Below are positions 33,656-44,270 of a stretch of 64,000 nt of DNA, piece by piece. How positions within the stretch are numbered: position 1 is the stretch's first letter; each line of letters opens with the position of its first letter. Position numbers and translations under genes: made by a program. The notes beneath the pieces were generated by a model. That model was not told where the DNA came from. It was given only the letters and a program-made list of their open reading frames with translations, and searched no databases. This stretch comes from Apiosordaria backusii (Eukaryota; Ascomycota; Sordariomycetes; Sordariales; Lasiosphaeriaceae), in assembly GCA_030549205.1 (NCBI GenBank), contig JAUKTV010000018.1:62001-126000 (forward strand), in the 5' to 3' direction.

Positions 33656-35809
33656 TCACTCAGCCCACCTCGTCACCAAAAAGTTGGCCCACTTCCCAAT
33701 GTCCTCCAGCGCCTCCAACACCAGCCCGATGTCCTCCGCCCTCCTCGTCCTGCCATTCCTCCCCATCATATTCGTCTCGTCCAGCACGTTCTGCGCCTCG
33801 ACATGAACATGCCCATTCTCTCTAATCTCCAGAATAATATTTGCCGTCTTGTTGGTCTTGAAGGGGAATACTATCTGTAGACGTGGAATAGGTAGGATAG
33901 TCAAGGTAACGTCGATCCTCAAATCGGATGGTGGCTTCGCTTCTTTATCTTGTTCGGTCATGACGACAACCTCTTCCTGTTTGATGGCAGCGGCGGGAGT
34001 AGTTTTGGTGAGACCGAAGTTCATAAAATCCGAAAACTCATCCATATTTGTCTTTGTGCTGGCCGTCGCGGTGACGTTCCCATTGTCGACCGCCGAGGAT
34101 GGTTGGGAGGCAGTCAGCGCGATGTTGGCGCTTGGCTCGTCCTTGAAGCTGTTTTCCAGCAGAATAGACAAGAAGACGTATTGCCGGAGGTGGGGTAACA
34201 TCATCACCAGGTGTTGAGGATGAGAGAAGGTTAGCTCAGTCAGAGTCTTGCCATAGACTGGCTCATAGATGTAAAGCGTATTAAGATGATTCGTGACTTG
34301 CACTTCCTCGCTTTCATTGGGGTGAGGAAAGTTGAGGATCTTCTTGTGGCACAGTATGGTCCTGGCCTCGGCGTTGGCTTGGTCGCTGCTCTTAATATTG
34401 CCAATGTTTGATGCCTGGGGAAGTACCAGATTATCAAAGGTAGTCAGCCTCTCGGGGGAGCTATCCACCACTCCAATGCCAAGCTGTCTGATCTTGTCCC
34501 ACAGATCAGCAGAGATATGGATGGGAGGGTCAAAAGTAGCTTGAAACACCGCTTCTGGAAGACGCGGCGCCTGAAGTAGAACCCCTGGGTCTGAATTTTC
34601 TTCCTCGGGGGTTGGAAGGTAGGTTGGGGGCGGATCAAGCCAGTCGACGACAGGGCCTAATTCCTCTGGCAGTGGCATCCTTTCGACGTCTACGCTGATC
34701 CATTTGCTTGATACCCTGACTGGGCTGACGGGGTTGTCTGGGTTCAAAGGGGCGCATCCGATAAGGAGGCTCCAGGTTTTGCTGTTCTCAATCATGTCGG
34801 CGGTCTGCTCTGGGGTTTCCCCTTTGAAGTTCCTGCCCTCTTTCCAGTAGTCTAGACTCAGACCTGTCCTGTGACGCGAGTTCATTGTCGGTCTGCCACT
34901 TCTAGTGCAGAGCGCGAGACACTCAATCTCAAAATCTCGTTTGGTGGCGAAAGAAAGATCTTCTCTCACTTTTCGGATTTCCCAGTGATGCAAGCGAAGT
35001 AAGCTTTCGTAGATCCCAGCGATGGCCTCGTACAAATTAAGCCCGGGGTTTTGGCTGAGCTTGTCGAGAATTGCAAGTCGTTCAAAGTTGTCGGCGAAGC
35101 CGGCAAGAGATTTGGTCAGGGGAAGCTGGCCGTCTTCCAGCTGCAGATCTTTGAGGAGAATATCGCCCGCTGCCGCTGCATGTTTGCTAACGATCTCGGA
35201 TGAGTCTGGGAAGTTGAGACTGAGAGACTGGACGATATCCTTTTGGAAGTCGATTGATAATTCAAGAGCAGCTCCGGCGACAATTAAGCTCTTTTTTGTC
35301 TCACCTCCGACAGGTGTGTCCCAGAAGACCTCCAGGCCGAGTCTTTTCGCCAGTCGCTCCAGGCCGGCTTCACTGACAAGGCCTTTTCTTTGCTGTATGT
35401 ACAACAGGTCAGAAAACTAGATTTTCAGAAACTGGCAGGCAAAACATACGCTGAGGATGTTGATCATAGCATCCAACCTCTTGGCCCGTTCGTCCTCTGA
35501 AGTTCTGCTCAAGAAGCCAGGGAGACCTGAGTCGAGAGAGCCCATATTGAGAGCACTAAGGGCAGCTGCGGCCGATGGGCTGTCGAAATTTACTGCTGGT
35601 ACTGAAGGATGGCCGCCGAGAGTAGTCGCGGGTGACTTTTTTACTTGTTGTGGTGAAGATCGTGGGCCGTGGGGGGAGAAAGCGCTGGCAGCATGAGCGG
35701 CGGAGAATGGGGTCGACACTGGAGGAGTCCCAACTGCTCCATGCTGTGATTGGGAAGGTGTTTTTCCTTGCTGGGAGAGGGCATGCTTCATTGGAGTTGG
35801 AGTTGTCAT
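33656..35809 (-). CDS. MED1: Mediator complex subunit 1 (MED1)
   Basis: Two exons (35450-35809, 33656-35392) with a 57-nt intron join in phase to 698 residues. MED1 belongs to the Mediator middle module and links activators to RNA polymerase II in the nucleus. Residues 1-100 are Ser/Pro/Ala-rich and disordered. The folded part starts near RTSEDERAKRLDAMINIL and carries family-like segments such as GLERLAKRLGLEVFWD. A low-complexity segment with KQEEVVVMTEQDKEAK follows near residue 575, and the tail holds VLEALEDIGKWANFLV. The chosen start is the Met of MTTPTPMKHAL; an upstream non-ATG extension is not needed. It is divergent from the coiled-coil gene at 36608. Confidence 0.85.
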
Positions 35810-36607
35810 TTTGGGCAAAGCTTTATAGTCTCTTTTTACGCCGAGAAGTGTGATGGGATGTTGACCGAGGCGTGAATGTTGTCAATGGAACTACTTATGG
35901 GGAACTTCCATTCCCTGATTATAATATTATCAGATGGAAAAATGAGAGCAAGAGACAGAGGCTTTCAAAATAGTCTTGTTGCTCAAGAATAGGCAGTGAT
36001 AGCAATGTGATGGTCAATGAGTGAAGCGGCTTAGAGTGAGTGCCACAGAGCGCAACAGGTGAACCAAGCTTGGACCAGGGCCCCACCATCACTTTGTTAA
36101 GGCAGCAGACAACCCTAACCCTGTACCTTGGGAACGCACTTGGTGATTGTTGATGTTGAGACTCTGCTTCTCTCTAATAAACAGAATGAATTACATCAAT
36201 GACTGTCTTCCTGGGTAAAGGCATATCCAAGGACGGAGTTGAAAGAAACGGAACTGGCATCAATGTAAGTAGCTATCTGAGGTACCATATAGGTATATGG
36301 TACCCGCGTCAAGGCGCCCAATGAACCCCTGCAGTCCGAAAAATGCAAGCTCACAGCGTGCCTGCAAGGGCTTCAAGGGGAGGCTGCATTTCATTTTCAC
36401 TTTTTACGACACAAGAGTTTCGTCAAACAGGAGAAGAAACACTCTGTTCGCAACTGCTCTCCGTCTGCGCAACAGCTCGTCATCCAGGAACACCCCTGCC
36501 TCTCCCTGACTCCCACGCTAATCTGATCGCTGCAGTGGGCAGCCCCCAGCAGTTTAGTGGATCAAACAAGTTTGACACCCAAGCGCCGCAACGCTCAACA
36601 CACCACC
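35810..36607. promoter_or_regulatory. Divergent promoter, MED1 / coiled-coil gene, with double telobox
   Basis: 798 nt between start codons. AACCCTAACCCT at 36111-36122 is two units of the telomeric repeat in a promoter setting. Teloboxes bind Tbf1/Myb-type factors in fungi and plants. A short upstream ORF-rich leader precedes the plus-strand gene. Confidence 0.5.
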
Positions 36608-37915
36608 ATGGACTTTCCAGCTCCACCATCCTCCCACGATCCGTTACTCAACCCACCACCGTTACGAGTACAGCCGTCTCCCACTCCTCAGGGCCCGCGA
36701 CAGCCGCAGTATTCCCAGCATCACCACCAACAACAGCAACAGCTCCAACTCCAGTTTCAGCACCAACAGCAGCTACAGTTCCACGAGCAGCAACAACAGC
36801 AGTATCACGCCTCTCAGCTACAACATCAACAGCTCCTGGCCATGAACGGCATGAACGGCGCCAACATGCAGGGAGCCATGGTTGGCGTCCCTATACCGGC
36901 CGGCCAGCCATCCGAGTTGGCATACATCTACACAATGGTCGACAGCCTCAGCGCACAGCTCGCCACCAACCAGCGCACACTCGAAGAAGTCATCTCCTGC
37001 GTCGGCCGTATTCGCGCTCGGGCGAGGTCACAGTCTCTAGGAAACGAGGAACTGATCAATCTCTCGGCGGACGAGGTCAAGGGTACACCTCTCCTCTCAC
37101 CCACATATCTATCCCTCACTAACATTCTATCCTTCCCTATCTCCAGCCCAAGAAGCAGACCTAGACACCTACATCTCCGTCCTCTCCGAAGCCTTCGACA
37201 AGGCCAGATACTCGCGCGACCAAAACGCCCAGCTCCTCGCACAGTTCGCAGGCAGCATGTCCACCATGCTCCGCCAGTTCCACGAATACAAGGCCAAGCA
37301 CGTCGCCGACGTCTCCGCCTGGCACAAGTCCTACCGCGCCCAGCTGGCCGAGGCGAGAGCAGAAAACTCAAAACTGCGCGATCAAATCTGGGAGATGCAA
37401 GCCCACGCCGGCGAGGCCAACGAAAAGCTCCGAAACTTCCGCAAGAAGTACGACGAGAACGAAACGAGGTGGGAGAAGAGGGTGGAAACCAAGGCTATGA
37501 GGCAGGAGTTGAGGTTCTGGAAAAGGATGGCGATGCCGGAGTTGGCAGATGACGACCCGTACTGGAGCGATGATGATGATTTGGTGGATGCTGCTGAGAA
37601 AATAAGACTGGAGGAGGTGCAGAGGATGACGGCCGAGTCGCACGCGTCAGCGGCAGCGCAGTTGGCGGCTGCGGCGGCGGAATTGGGGGATATCACTGGG
37701 AATATGGAGGATGTAGTAGGGGATGAAAGGGGGAGGAGATACCGCCTCCTGCGCCGGCACCGCCGTCTACGGTTTCGACGCCCCATAACTTGATGCAGCA
37801 GCTTGTGGGTGGGGTGCCGATGCAGAGGAGTGATGATGGGGATAATGGCGGTGGGCCTAGGCCGCCGCCGAGGCCGTTGAGCGCGGCGAGTAGTACTGGG
37901 TCTTCGGGGCAGTGA
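36608..37915 (+). CDS. Gln-rich coiled-coil protein with apparent C-terminal frameshift
   Basis: Exons 36608-37082 and 37147 onward are joined by a 64-nt intron (GTACAC...CTCCAG). Read as given, the protein stops at 37793 after 373 residues. Adding one G to the run at 37730-37734 continues the frame to a stop at 37913-37915, for 414 residues with a Pro-rich tail. The N-terminus (MDFPAPPSSHDPLLNPPP) leads into long Gln/His runs, then MVDSLSAQLATNQRTLEEVI. Residues ~160-290 form a long charged coiled coil (QLAEARAENSKLRDQIWEMQ), and an acidic DDDPYWSDDDD follows. I do not recognise a family. An alternative to the missing base is an 87-nt intron (GTAGTA...GATGCAG), which also keeps phase but has a weak donor. 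Confidence 0.65.
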
Positions 37916-38787
37916 TAGATCAAAGTTGATGTCAGAGACGAGGAGCAGGAGAGCAATGTACAACAAGGGAAAAGCTCCCGTATGATTAATGAGGGTACCT
38001 TTTGATGTTTACAGCAAAGGATCTGTTGAACTATACAACACATAACAAAACTTTATTTAATCCCTTCCAAGAAACGCAGATACCATTACCTACATATAGA
38101 CTGGTGTTCATGATCAAGGCATATACGGGTCTCTGTAACATGGTGATACTAATCCTTTCCCGTCTGCAGTGAATAAATAGATACTTGTAAATATATCTTC
38201 ATTAATAAATGAAAAGAAGTTGAGGGAATCCCACGATAAAGTTGACATACAATCTGAGCTCTTGTCTTGGTTGTTGTCGGGTTAGAATCGCATTGGGAGA
38301 CAGGGGGGCTTGTTTACTTTACCCCTGAGTGGGGCTAGCGTTGCCAGGTAGTGTTTGCGGAAACTTTCTTGTCAGGAAACTGAACTGTATGCTTATTATT
38401 GAATTGCGGGAGAAAAAAGTTATTTTGCTATTCATCATCAACTGATGTTAGTGGCAGTTTCTTGGGCTCTGTATCCTTGGTACAGTTGAAGGGCGCCGTA
38501 GGTTCTGCTTTGTTGTTTCTGATATACCAAGATTAGACAATTGACGAACAGAAAGTTACGCTTTCCACTGCAAATGTATGTAGTTAGAGGTGTTCATATG
38601 GTGCATTTCTTGTTCAATTAAACACTGAAAAATTACATCAAAACAGACCCAGACAGACTTTGCCGTGCCCAAAGAAAATGAAATACAGATTTGTTGGCAT
38701 TCATTTCCATAATCTTAGGTATCCGAACAAAAAGATTGAAAATGTCAAAAAAAAAACCAGAAAACGCCCCAAAATGTTTACTATCCC
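37916..38787. other. Convergent intergenic region
   Basis: 3' flanks of the coiled-coil gene and the peroxidase gene. The stretch is AT-rich for this locus. No gene or RNA is visible. Confidence 0.55.
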
Positions 38788-39659
38788 TTACTCCTTCTTT
38801 TCCTCTTCCTTCTCCTCCTCCTCCTTCTTCTCCTCTACTGCCGCCACCGCCTCCTCCTTCTTCTCCTCCGTCACAACCTCCTCCTCCTCTTTCTTTTCCT
38901 CAACCTCTCCGTTCTTCTTCTCTTCCCCCTTATCCCCTCCCAGGCCCTCCACAACCTCCCTCACAACTTTCACCGTCCCCTCCGGACTTCCCGCCTGCGC
39001 AGCGAGAACCTTCCCACTCTTATCAACAACAAAAACCCCCCTCGCGGTTCCCTTGGGAGCCTTCTTCAGCCCAATCGCGCTGATCAAGCTCGCTCTGGGA
39101 TCGCAGAGCAGCTCGTACGGCAGCTTCTGCTTCTCCTTGAACGTCGTGTTCGCCCTGATGGAGTCGGTAGACAAGCCGTAAATGTCGAACCCAGAGTCGG
39201 TCGCGAGGGAGGTGTACTCGTCGCGGAACAGGCAGACTTGGCGGGTGCCTTCATTTTTCACCGCAATTAGCACTGACTGATATTGATGGGGAAATGGAGG
39301 ATGGAGGACTCACAGCCAGGGGTAGACGCCTTGGGATAAGTAAACAGCACCACGCCCTTCTTGGACTTTTCCACCAGCGCAGCCAGGGTGGTAAAGTCAC
39401 CAGTCTGAAAGGTGACCTCCCCGCCGAAACCTTCGAGGGAAATCACATCGCCGACGGAGGGCTTATCTGAGGCGGGGGCGGCGCCGTTGGTGAAGGTGGC
39501 TGCTTCGGCGACCTTGGTGACGGTTTCTTTCACTGCTTCGGCGACCTTTGTCGCGGCTGTCTTCTTGGGAGCGGCGGCCTTCTTGGCAGTGGTCGCCTTC
39601 TTCGCGGGAGGCTCAGGGGGAGGAGCGGGAGCTTTGCGCTTGCGGAGTTCGACGGGCAT
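38788..39659 (-). CDS. Nuclear thiol peroxidase (peroxiredoxin Q / Dot5-like)
   Basis: Two exons (39314-39659, 38788-39248) with a 65-nt intron join in phase to 268 residues. Atypical 2-Cys peroxiredoxins of the BCP/PrxQ class reduce hydrogen peroxide and alkyl hydroperoxides using thioredoxin. The active site reads STPGCTRQVC, with peroxidatic Cys116 and resolving Cys121. The intron splits the Cys116 codon (T|GC). The basic N-terminus (RKRKAPAPPPEPPAKK) is a likely nuclear signal, as in yeast Dot5. Residues ~20-60 are Ala/Lys-rich. The C-terminal ~50 residues are almost pure Glu/Lys/Val repeats, unusual for the family, which normally ends soon after the catalytic fold. Confidence 0.92.
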
Positions 39660-40880
39660 TTTTGTGGTTTGTGATACAAGTGTGATGGGGAGGAGATGGA
39701 TGAAGAATTGGGGTCGCGGGGGCTACGCGACTGGGATGGAATGCAAGCTGAAGTGGTCAGAGTTTGTGGAAAGGAGAAAGATGGAAAAGAAAGAAAAAAA
39801 AAAAAGGAAGGGGGGAGCCAGAAAAGAAAAGAGAGGCGTCGTCGGGGGTGGTTGCTGTTGCGCAAGCTTGCTGGCCAATCACGTTGCGTGATGCCAGCCC
39901 GGGTCAGGGGTGCGAGTGTCAAGGTCAAGGTGTGAATGCGCTGCGATATGCAATGGAGCAGCGAGCAGCAAACTGGAGCGTGTTTGCGCGCGAAGCCTGG
40001 GGCAATGCGCCACTGAATGAAAATCGGACGGGAGGAGAGCAGCCTCGGGGATAAATTGCCGGTCCCCGCGTTGCATGTAGAGGCAAGAAAAAAAAGGGAA
40101 AAAGAGGGGGGAAGATGGAGGGTTCCAGTATGTTGCAGACAGACCGAGACCGGGAAGGAAATGTATGTTGTAGGAGATACTTTTGATTTCTATGGCACGC
40201 CCGTCTGAGGCGCGAGTATATCTGCAACACACAGACAGAAAAGGAAAAGATCTCGATCGGCCGGGCCTACAATCCAGCTCACTCACTTCTTGTGCGACGC
40301 AGCTTGAGGGGGCTGGCTGGCTGTTACGTCGAGGGGAGCTTTGAAATCAGGCGCAATATTCGGCACCACCATCTTCCCTTCAGTGGTCTCTTTTTTGTCC
40401 TTTCTCTCTCGTTTTTCTCTCTTCAAGTTAGTGCCTGAATGAAATTCAATAGGGTAACAAACAGCATTGACTGAAAAACCCCAAGCAGCCATGTGATGGA
40501 ATGGTGCAATCTCGCTCCTCGTCGCAAAGGGTGACCTCGGAGTCGGTCGAGGGCTGACAGTTGGTGGTGGTGGTCCGTGAGATGGGATCGCTCAACCCGT
40601 TTCCCCAAGAACGCGGTTTCCAAAAAGGATGGCCCAAGCCAACCCTGTCCGTTTGCGCCTGGTGGAGCCAGGTCCAGAATCCAATTGTTGACCCGGCTAA
40701 ACTGCGGCTTTTTGGTGCTAAGAGCTAAGCAAGGTAATGCCAAGCCCGCAAGCACTGGGAGCATCATCGTGTGTGTGTGCGCATTGGGAGGCAAGGCGGT
40801 TGTTGGCAGCAGTCAGTCCCCATCTTGAATCTTTGAATATCTTCCAGTGGTAGAAACCCACCACAGAAGCAACCGCCACA
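39660..40880. other. Divergent intergenic region, peroxidase / complex I subunit
   Basis: About 1.2 kb. Short frames on the minus strand (for example 40283-40492, Lys/Glu-rich then Pro/Ala-rich) have no recognisable domain and may be leader sequence. No RNA gene is visible. Confidence 0.5.
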
Positions 40881-41605
40881 ATGGCCTCCAAAGCGGTAGC
40901 AAAGGCTGCGGCCGGCACTGTCCAGAAGATCAGCACGGTATGCTCAATTGCTTGCACCAACTCAGAATTGCCTCCATCTTGAACTACGCTGACCACCCAC
41001 CAGAAATACACCGTCCAATCCACTGGCATCTGGGAAAAGATCCGCAGCTCCCTCTCCCTCGACGCCAACCGGTCCAACGGCGTCCCCCTCAACCCCTACA
41101 ACCGCCACCCCGCCCCCGGCTCCAACGACCCCCTGAAGTACGACGACCCCGTCACCCTCCCCGCCGGCGACCTCGCCGACAACCCCTACTGGAAGCGCGA
41201 CGCCCGCCACAACTACCCCCGCCTCAGTGTTGTCTCTCAAGTCGAGCAAGTCGCCCTCTTGACCGTCGGTTCCGCTGCCGCCCCCCGTGTTGAGCTCATC
41301 GGCGAGGAAGGCTCCAAGGCTCTGGTTGCCGCTCAGGAGCAGGGCAAGCAGGGTGGTCTGGCCAACTATATCGAGTCGGCCGGTGTTGAGGCTGCGAAGA
41401 GAGTGCTGGAGGCTACCGGGGGGATGCCCCCTTTGCCGATTGGGACGACGATGAGCAACGAGGAAGGGAAGTGGGATGTGCACAAGTATAAGCTGGAGGA
41501 GGAACAGAGTTATGGGCCAGAGTACGTCTTGCCCTTTGCTTTTCTTCTGTGGGAGAGATATGCTAACTCAAAAACAACAGCTACCCTTGCAGAAATTTTG
41601 TCTAA
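40881..41605 (+). CDS. nuo21.3: NADH:ubiquinone oxidoreductase 21.3 kDa subunit
   Basis: Three exons (40881-40937, 41004-41521, 41581-41605) with introns of 66 and 59 nt join in phase to 199 residues, about 21 kDa. The last exon is only 25 nt and supplies the ending YPCRNFV. The protein is an accessory subunit of mitochondrial complex I, known from Neurospora as the 21.3 kDa subunit. Recognised segments are ANRSNGVPLNPYNRHPAPGS, DPVTLPAGDLADNPYWKRD and NYPRLSVVSQ, followed by VGSAAAPRVELIGEEG. The N-terminus MASKAVAKAAAGTVQKIST is Ala/Lys-rich and fits mitochondrial import. Assigned by remembered family features, not by a search. Confidence 0.9.
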
Positions 41606-41814
41606 GTTGATCATTTAGGCATGGGGGAACAGAGGAACCATGGAGAGGGTGTACATAAGACCTGCAAAATAGAGGCGGTATAGACAGACCGGCATGCTAA
41701 CTTTGAAACGCTTTTACTTCATTCCTTCTTCATTCGATTCATGTGTGTTAATGACTGCATATACGTGGGTATCTATCTACAGCCCCCTTCTTCCCCATCT
41801 CAACAACAAACTCT

Positions 41815-42351
41815 TTAAACCGTAACCCCTTTACTCGCCGCCCCTGACTGCCCCTCCCCGTCACCACTAGGCTTCTCCCCCACCATCCTTTCAATAATCT
41901 TCGCCTTCCCCTGCCCCCTCTTTATCCTATCATCAAAATCATTTACCGCCTCATCTGTATTCTCCATTGACAAGCTTTCCGTCTCGACCAGGGCATATAA
42001 TGTCGTAATATGCTTCTCCAGCCTAGGGTTTTTAGGGAGTGGTGGGAGGTCTTTCTTTTCTGTCTCGGTCTCTATTGTTGACACCGCTGATAATGGTGAC
42101 ACTTGTGGCGAAGAAGAAGATGATGACCGGGATGGCAAGCGATTGGCCCAGACTATAGCTCTCCCGTAGAGTCTGCCAGCTTCCAGGAATTTCTGGTATC
42201 CCTTCTCAAGACCCAGCTGCCTGCCTTCTGTGCGGCCGGCGAGAACCCCGTCGGCGGCGCCTTGGTTGTAGCCTTCGGTGTAGAATTGGGATTCGAGGTG
42301 AAGGAGGCTGTCGAAGGGGTCTTCCTGAGGGGTTTGTTGATGAGAGGCCAT
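41815..42351 (-). CDS. LTO1: LTO1 (ORAOV1) homologue, Yae1/Lto1 GX3 protein
   Basis: A single exon encodes 178 residues. The opening DPFDSLLHLESQFYTEGY is followed by glycines at exactly every fourth position (27, 31, 35, 39, 43, 47, 51), then KFLEAGRLYGRA. This is the GX3 repeat that defines Yae1/Lto1 proteins. In yeast, Yae1-Lto1 is an adaptor delivering an Fe-S cluster to the ABC protein Rli1, needed for ribosome recycling. Residues ~75-178 are low-complexity Ser/Glu/Lys-rich. The C-terminus is GVTV; yeast Lto1 ends with a Trp used to dock on the cytosolic Fe-S targeting complex, and no such Trp is seen here. Confidence 0.88.
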   Translation of the reverse strand: MASHQQTPQEDPFDSLLHLESQFYTEGYNQGAADGVLAGRTEGRQLGLEKGYQKFLEAGRLYGRAIVWANRLPSRSSSSSSPQVSPLSAVSTIETETEKKDLPPLPKNPRLEKHITTLYALVETESLSMENTDEAVNDFDDRIKRGQGKAKIIERMVGEKPSGDGEGQSGAASKGVTV

Positions 42352-42809
42352 TTTGTGAAATCAAAAATTATTTGTGATTATAGAACTGAAAATGCTCTGA
42401 AATATTGGGATATTTAAAAAGGCCGAGTGAGATGCAGTTAAGAATGACTGTGTGAGTGAGCTTTGGCGGGGTGAGCCGAGATTCAAAGAGTAGCAAGACG
42501 CGGGGCAAATTTTGGCCCCGCATCGAAGGGGTTTTGGTTGTGTAAGCCGAGCTTCCCATTTAAGAGCTGATCCTGGATTGCTCTTACATGAAGAAACGAT
42601 ACCTATGAGCTTCAACATCATATATTGAAATCAGTTTAAAATTTGGAATCTTGAGTAATGTGTCTTTTGAGCACATTCAACATGAGTCACATCCTTTATC
42701 TAGGCGCTCGGCTCACTACAGAAACCACCTTGAAGCTTGAGAACTTTGATATCATGTCGACTCGCTGACAGCAGTCACAAACTCTAGATACCCTTCTACA
42801 GATAACCCG
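42352..42809. other. Intergenic region upstream of LTO1 with perfect inverted repeat
   Basis: At 42500-42521 a perfect 7-bp GC-rich inverted repeat (GCGGGGC/GCCCCGC) flanks an 8-nt AT-rich centre, about 150 nt before the LTO1 start. It could be a palindromic factor site or a chance hairpin. No gene is visible. Confidence 0.5.
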
Positions 42810-43702
42810 CTAATGAAGCATAACCATCCCCCCATTAGCACAAACAACCTGCCCCGTAATCCACCCAGCCTCTTTCCCACAAAGCATACCCACCACCCCC
42901 GCAATCTCCCCTGTTCTCGCCGCTCGAGTCCCCTCCGGCAGGCTCTCGTCCTTCACATCCCCCTCGTGCGCCTTCATCAAGGGAGTATGCTTAATCCACC
43001 CTTCAATCCCCTCCAAGAAAACCTCCGCGTTACTAGCATACATGGGCCCTTCCACAGGACCCGGGTTCACCGCATTAACCGTGGCGTTCTGCGCCAGCTC
43101 CCTCGACCACGTCCTCGTCATTGCTTCCAGCGCGGCCTTGGTACCGCCATAGACGGACTGGGTAACAAAGCCAGTAGAAGAGGACACAGAGGAGATGTTG
43201 ACTATTCTGCCTGATCTGTCCTTGGGAAGGTAGGGCTGCGTGGCTTGGACGAGGAGCAGGGGACCGAGGACGTTGACGCGGTAGGTGGCTTCGAACTGGG
43301 GGATGGTGACATCTGGGAGGAGGGCATTTTGGGCTATGCCGGCGTTGTTGATTATGATGTCTACTTGGAAGTGATCCCCCGAATAGAAGTTGGCGCGGGC
43401 TTGCTGGACTAAGCTGGCGGGACCTTCTGGGGTGCCGATGTCTGCTTGGATTGGGACGGCTTTGATGTTGTGGGCGGAAGTGAGCTTGGCGGCGAGGGCT
43501 TTGGCGATTTCGGTAGAGGAGGGGGAGGTATAGTTGAGGGCTATGTTGCAGCCTTTGGAGGCGAGGTTTTCAGCGATTGCTGCGCCGATGCCTAGATATG
43601 TTGTCAGGATAGCCGTGAGAGATTAAGTAGCTGATGATCAAACAACATACCTCGTGATGAGCCGGTTATGATGGCGAGTTTACCTTCTAGAGGGCGAGAC
43701 AT
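42810..43702 (-). CDS. Short-chain dehydrogenase/reductase (classical SDR)
   Basis: Two exons (43651-43702, 42810-43591) with a 59-nt GTATGT...CTAG intron join in phase to 277 residues, a normal classical-SDR length. The cofactor motif TGSSRGIG is at 13-20, across the intron. NNAG is at 99-102, a Ser cluster near 151-155 supplies the catalytic serine, YGGTK gives Tyr165 and Lys169, and PGPV follows. The first strand ends ALNYTS, without the acidic residue typical of NAD preference, so NADP is more likely. The protein is probably a cytosolic oxoacyl-reductase-type oxidoreductase; the substrate is unknown. The C-terminus VCANGGMVML is typical of FabG-like SDRs. Confidence 0.9.
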
Positions 43703-44270
43703 CTTGGCCTTGAGGTGTCCTGGTGATGTCAATGATATCCAAGAGAAAGCACAGGTGAGAGAGCTGTTTGAACAGTCGACAGAGAGAAAGAGAAGTCAAT
43801 TGAGAAAAAATAGCTTCATATATACAACAGAGCCGCGTATCCCCCCACGGAAGAATACCACAGTAGTGCTTCTGATACCGAGTCCGGGTTGCAAATAGTC
43901 GCCAAGTTGGAGAAGCACCTCTCCCCCTGCCCCGCATCTGGCGATGTCGGTCGAGGTCCGTCCGGGGAAGCTCTCTGGCAGCTGCCCCGCTATTTGTGCG
44001 GCTACAGCGCACCCCACATGGTTTCTGCAGCGGGAGGACCCCCACAGCGCGGGCCATTGGCGGCGTTAAATTTCACCTTCTGTCAAGGAAAGAGCCCCAC
44101 CAACGGCCGCCCCACCGTCCAGTGTTCAATTCACGCCGCCAAAGCGAAGCTCCGCCAATACCAGCAGTAGAAATACCATCCCACCATCAAACGACCGAGC
44201 TATAGCAACTGCGCAACCGAACCAAATAAATATACAGCGACGTGTAGATAAACACGAAACCGCCGCCGAA
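43703..44270. promoter_or_regulatory. Divergent promoter, SDR / NAA10
   Basis: 568 nt between start codons. An inverted CCAAT (GGCCATTGGCGG) near 44055 is the only familiar element noted. Confidence 0.45.

Noticed and set aside
36343..37122. A 259-codon plus-strand frame overlapping the coiled-coil gene
   Set aside because: It is an out-of-frame shadow of the Gln-rich exon (Thr/Ala/Ser runs from CAG/CAA repeats). The frame starting at 36608 continues through a proper intron.
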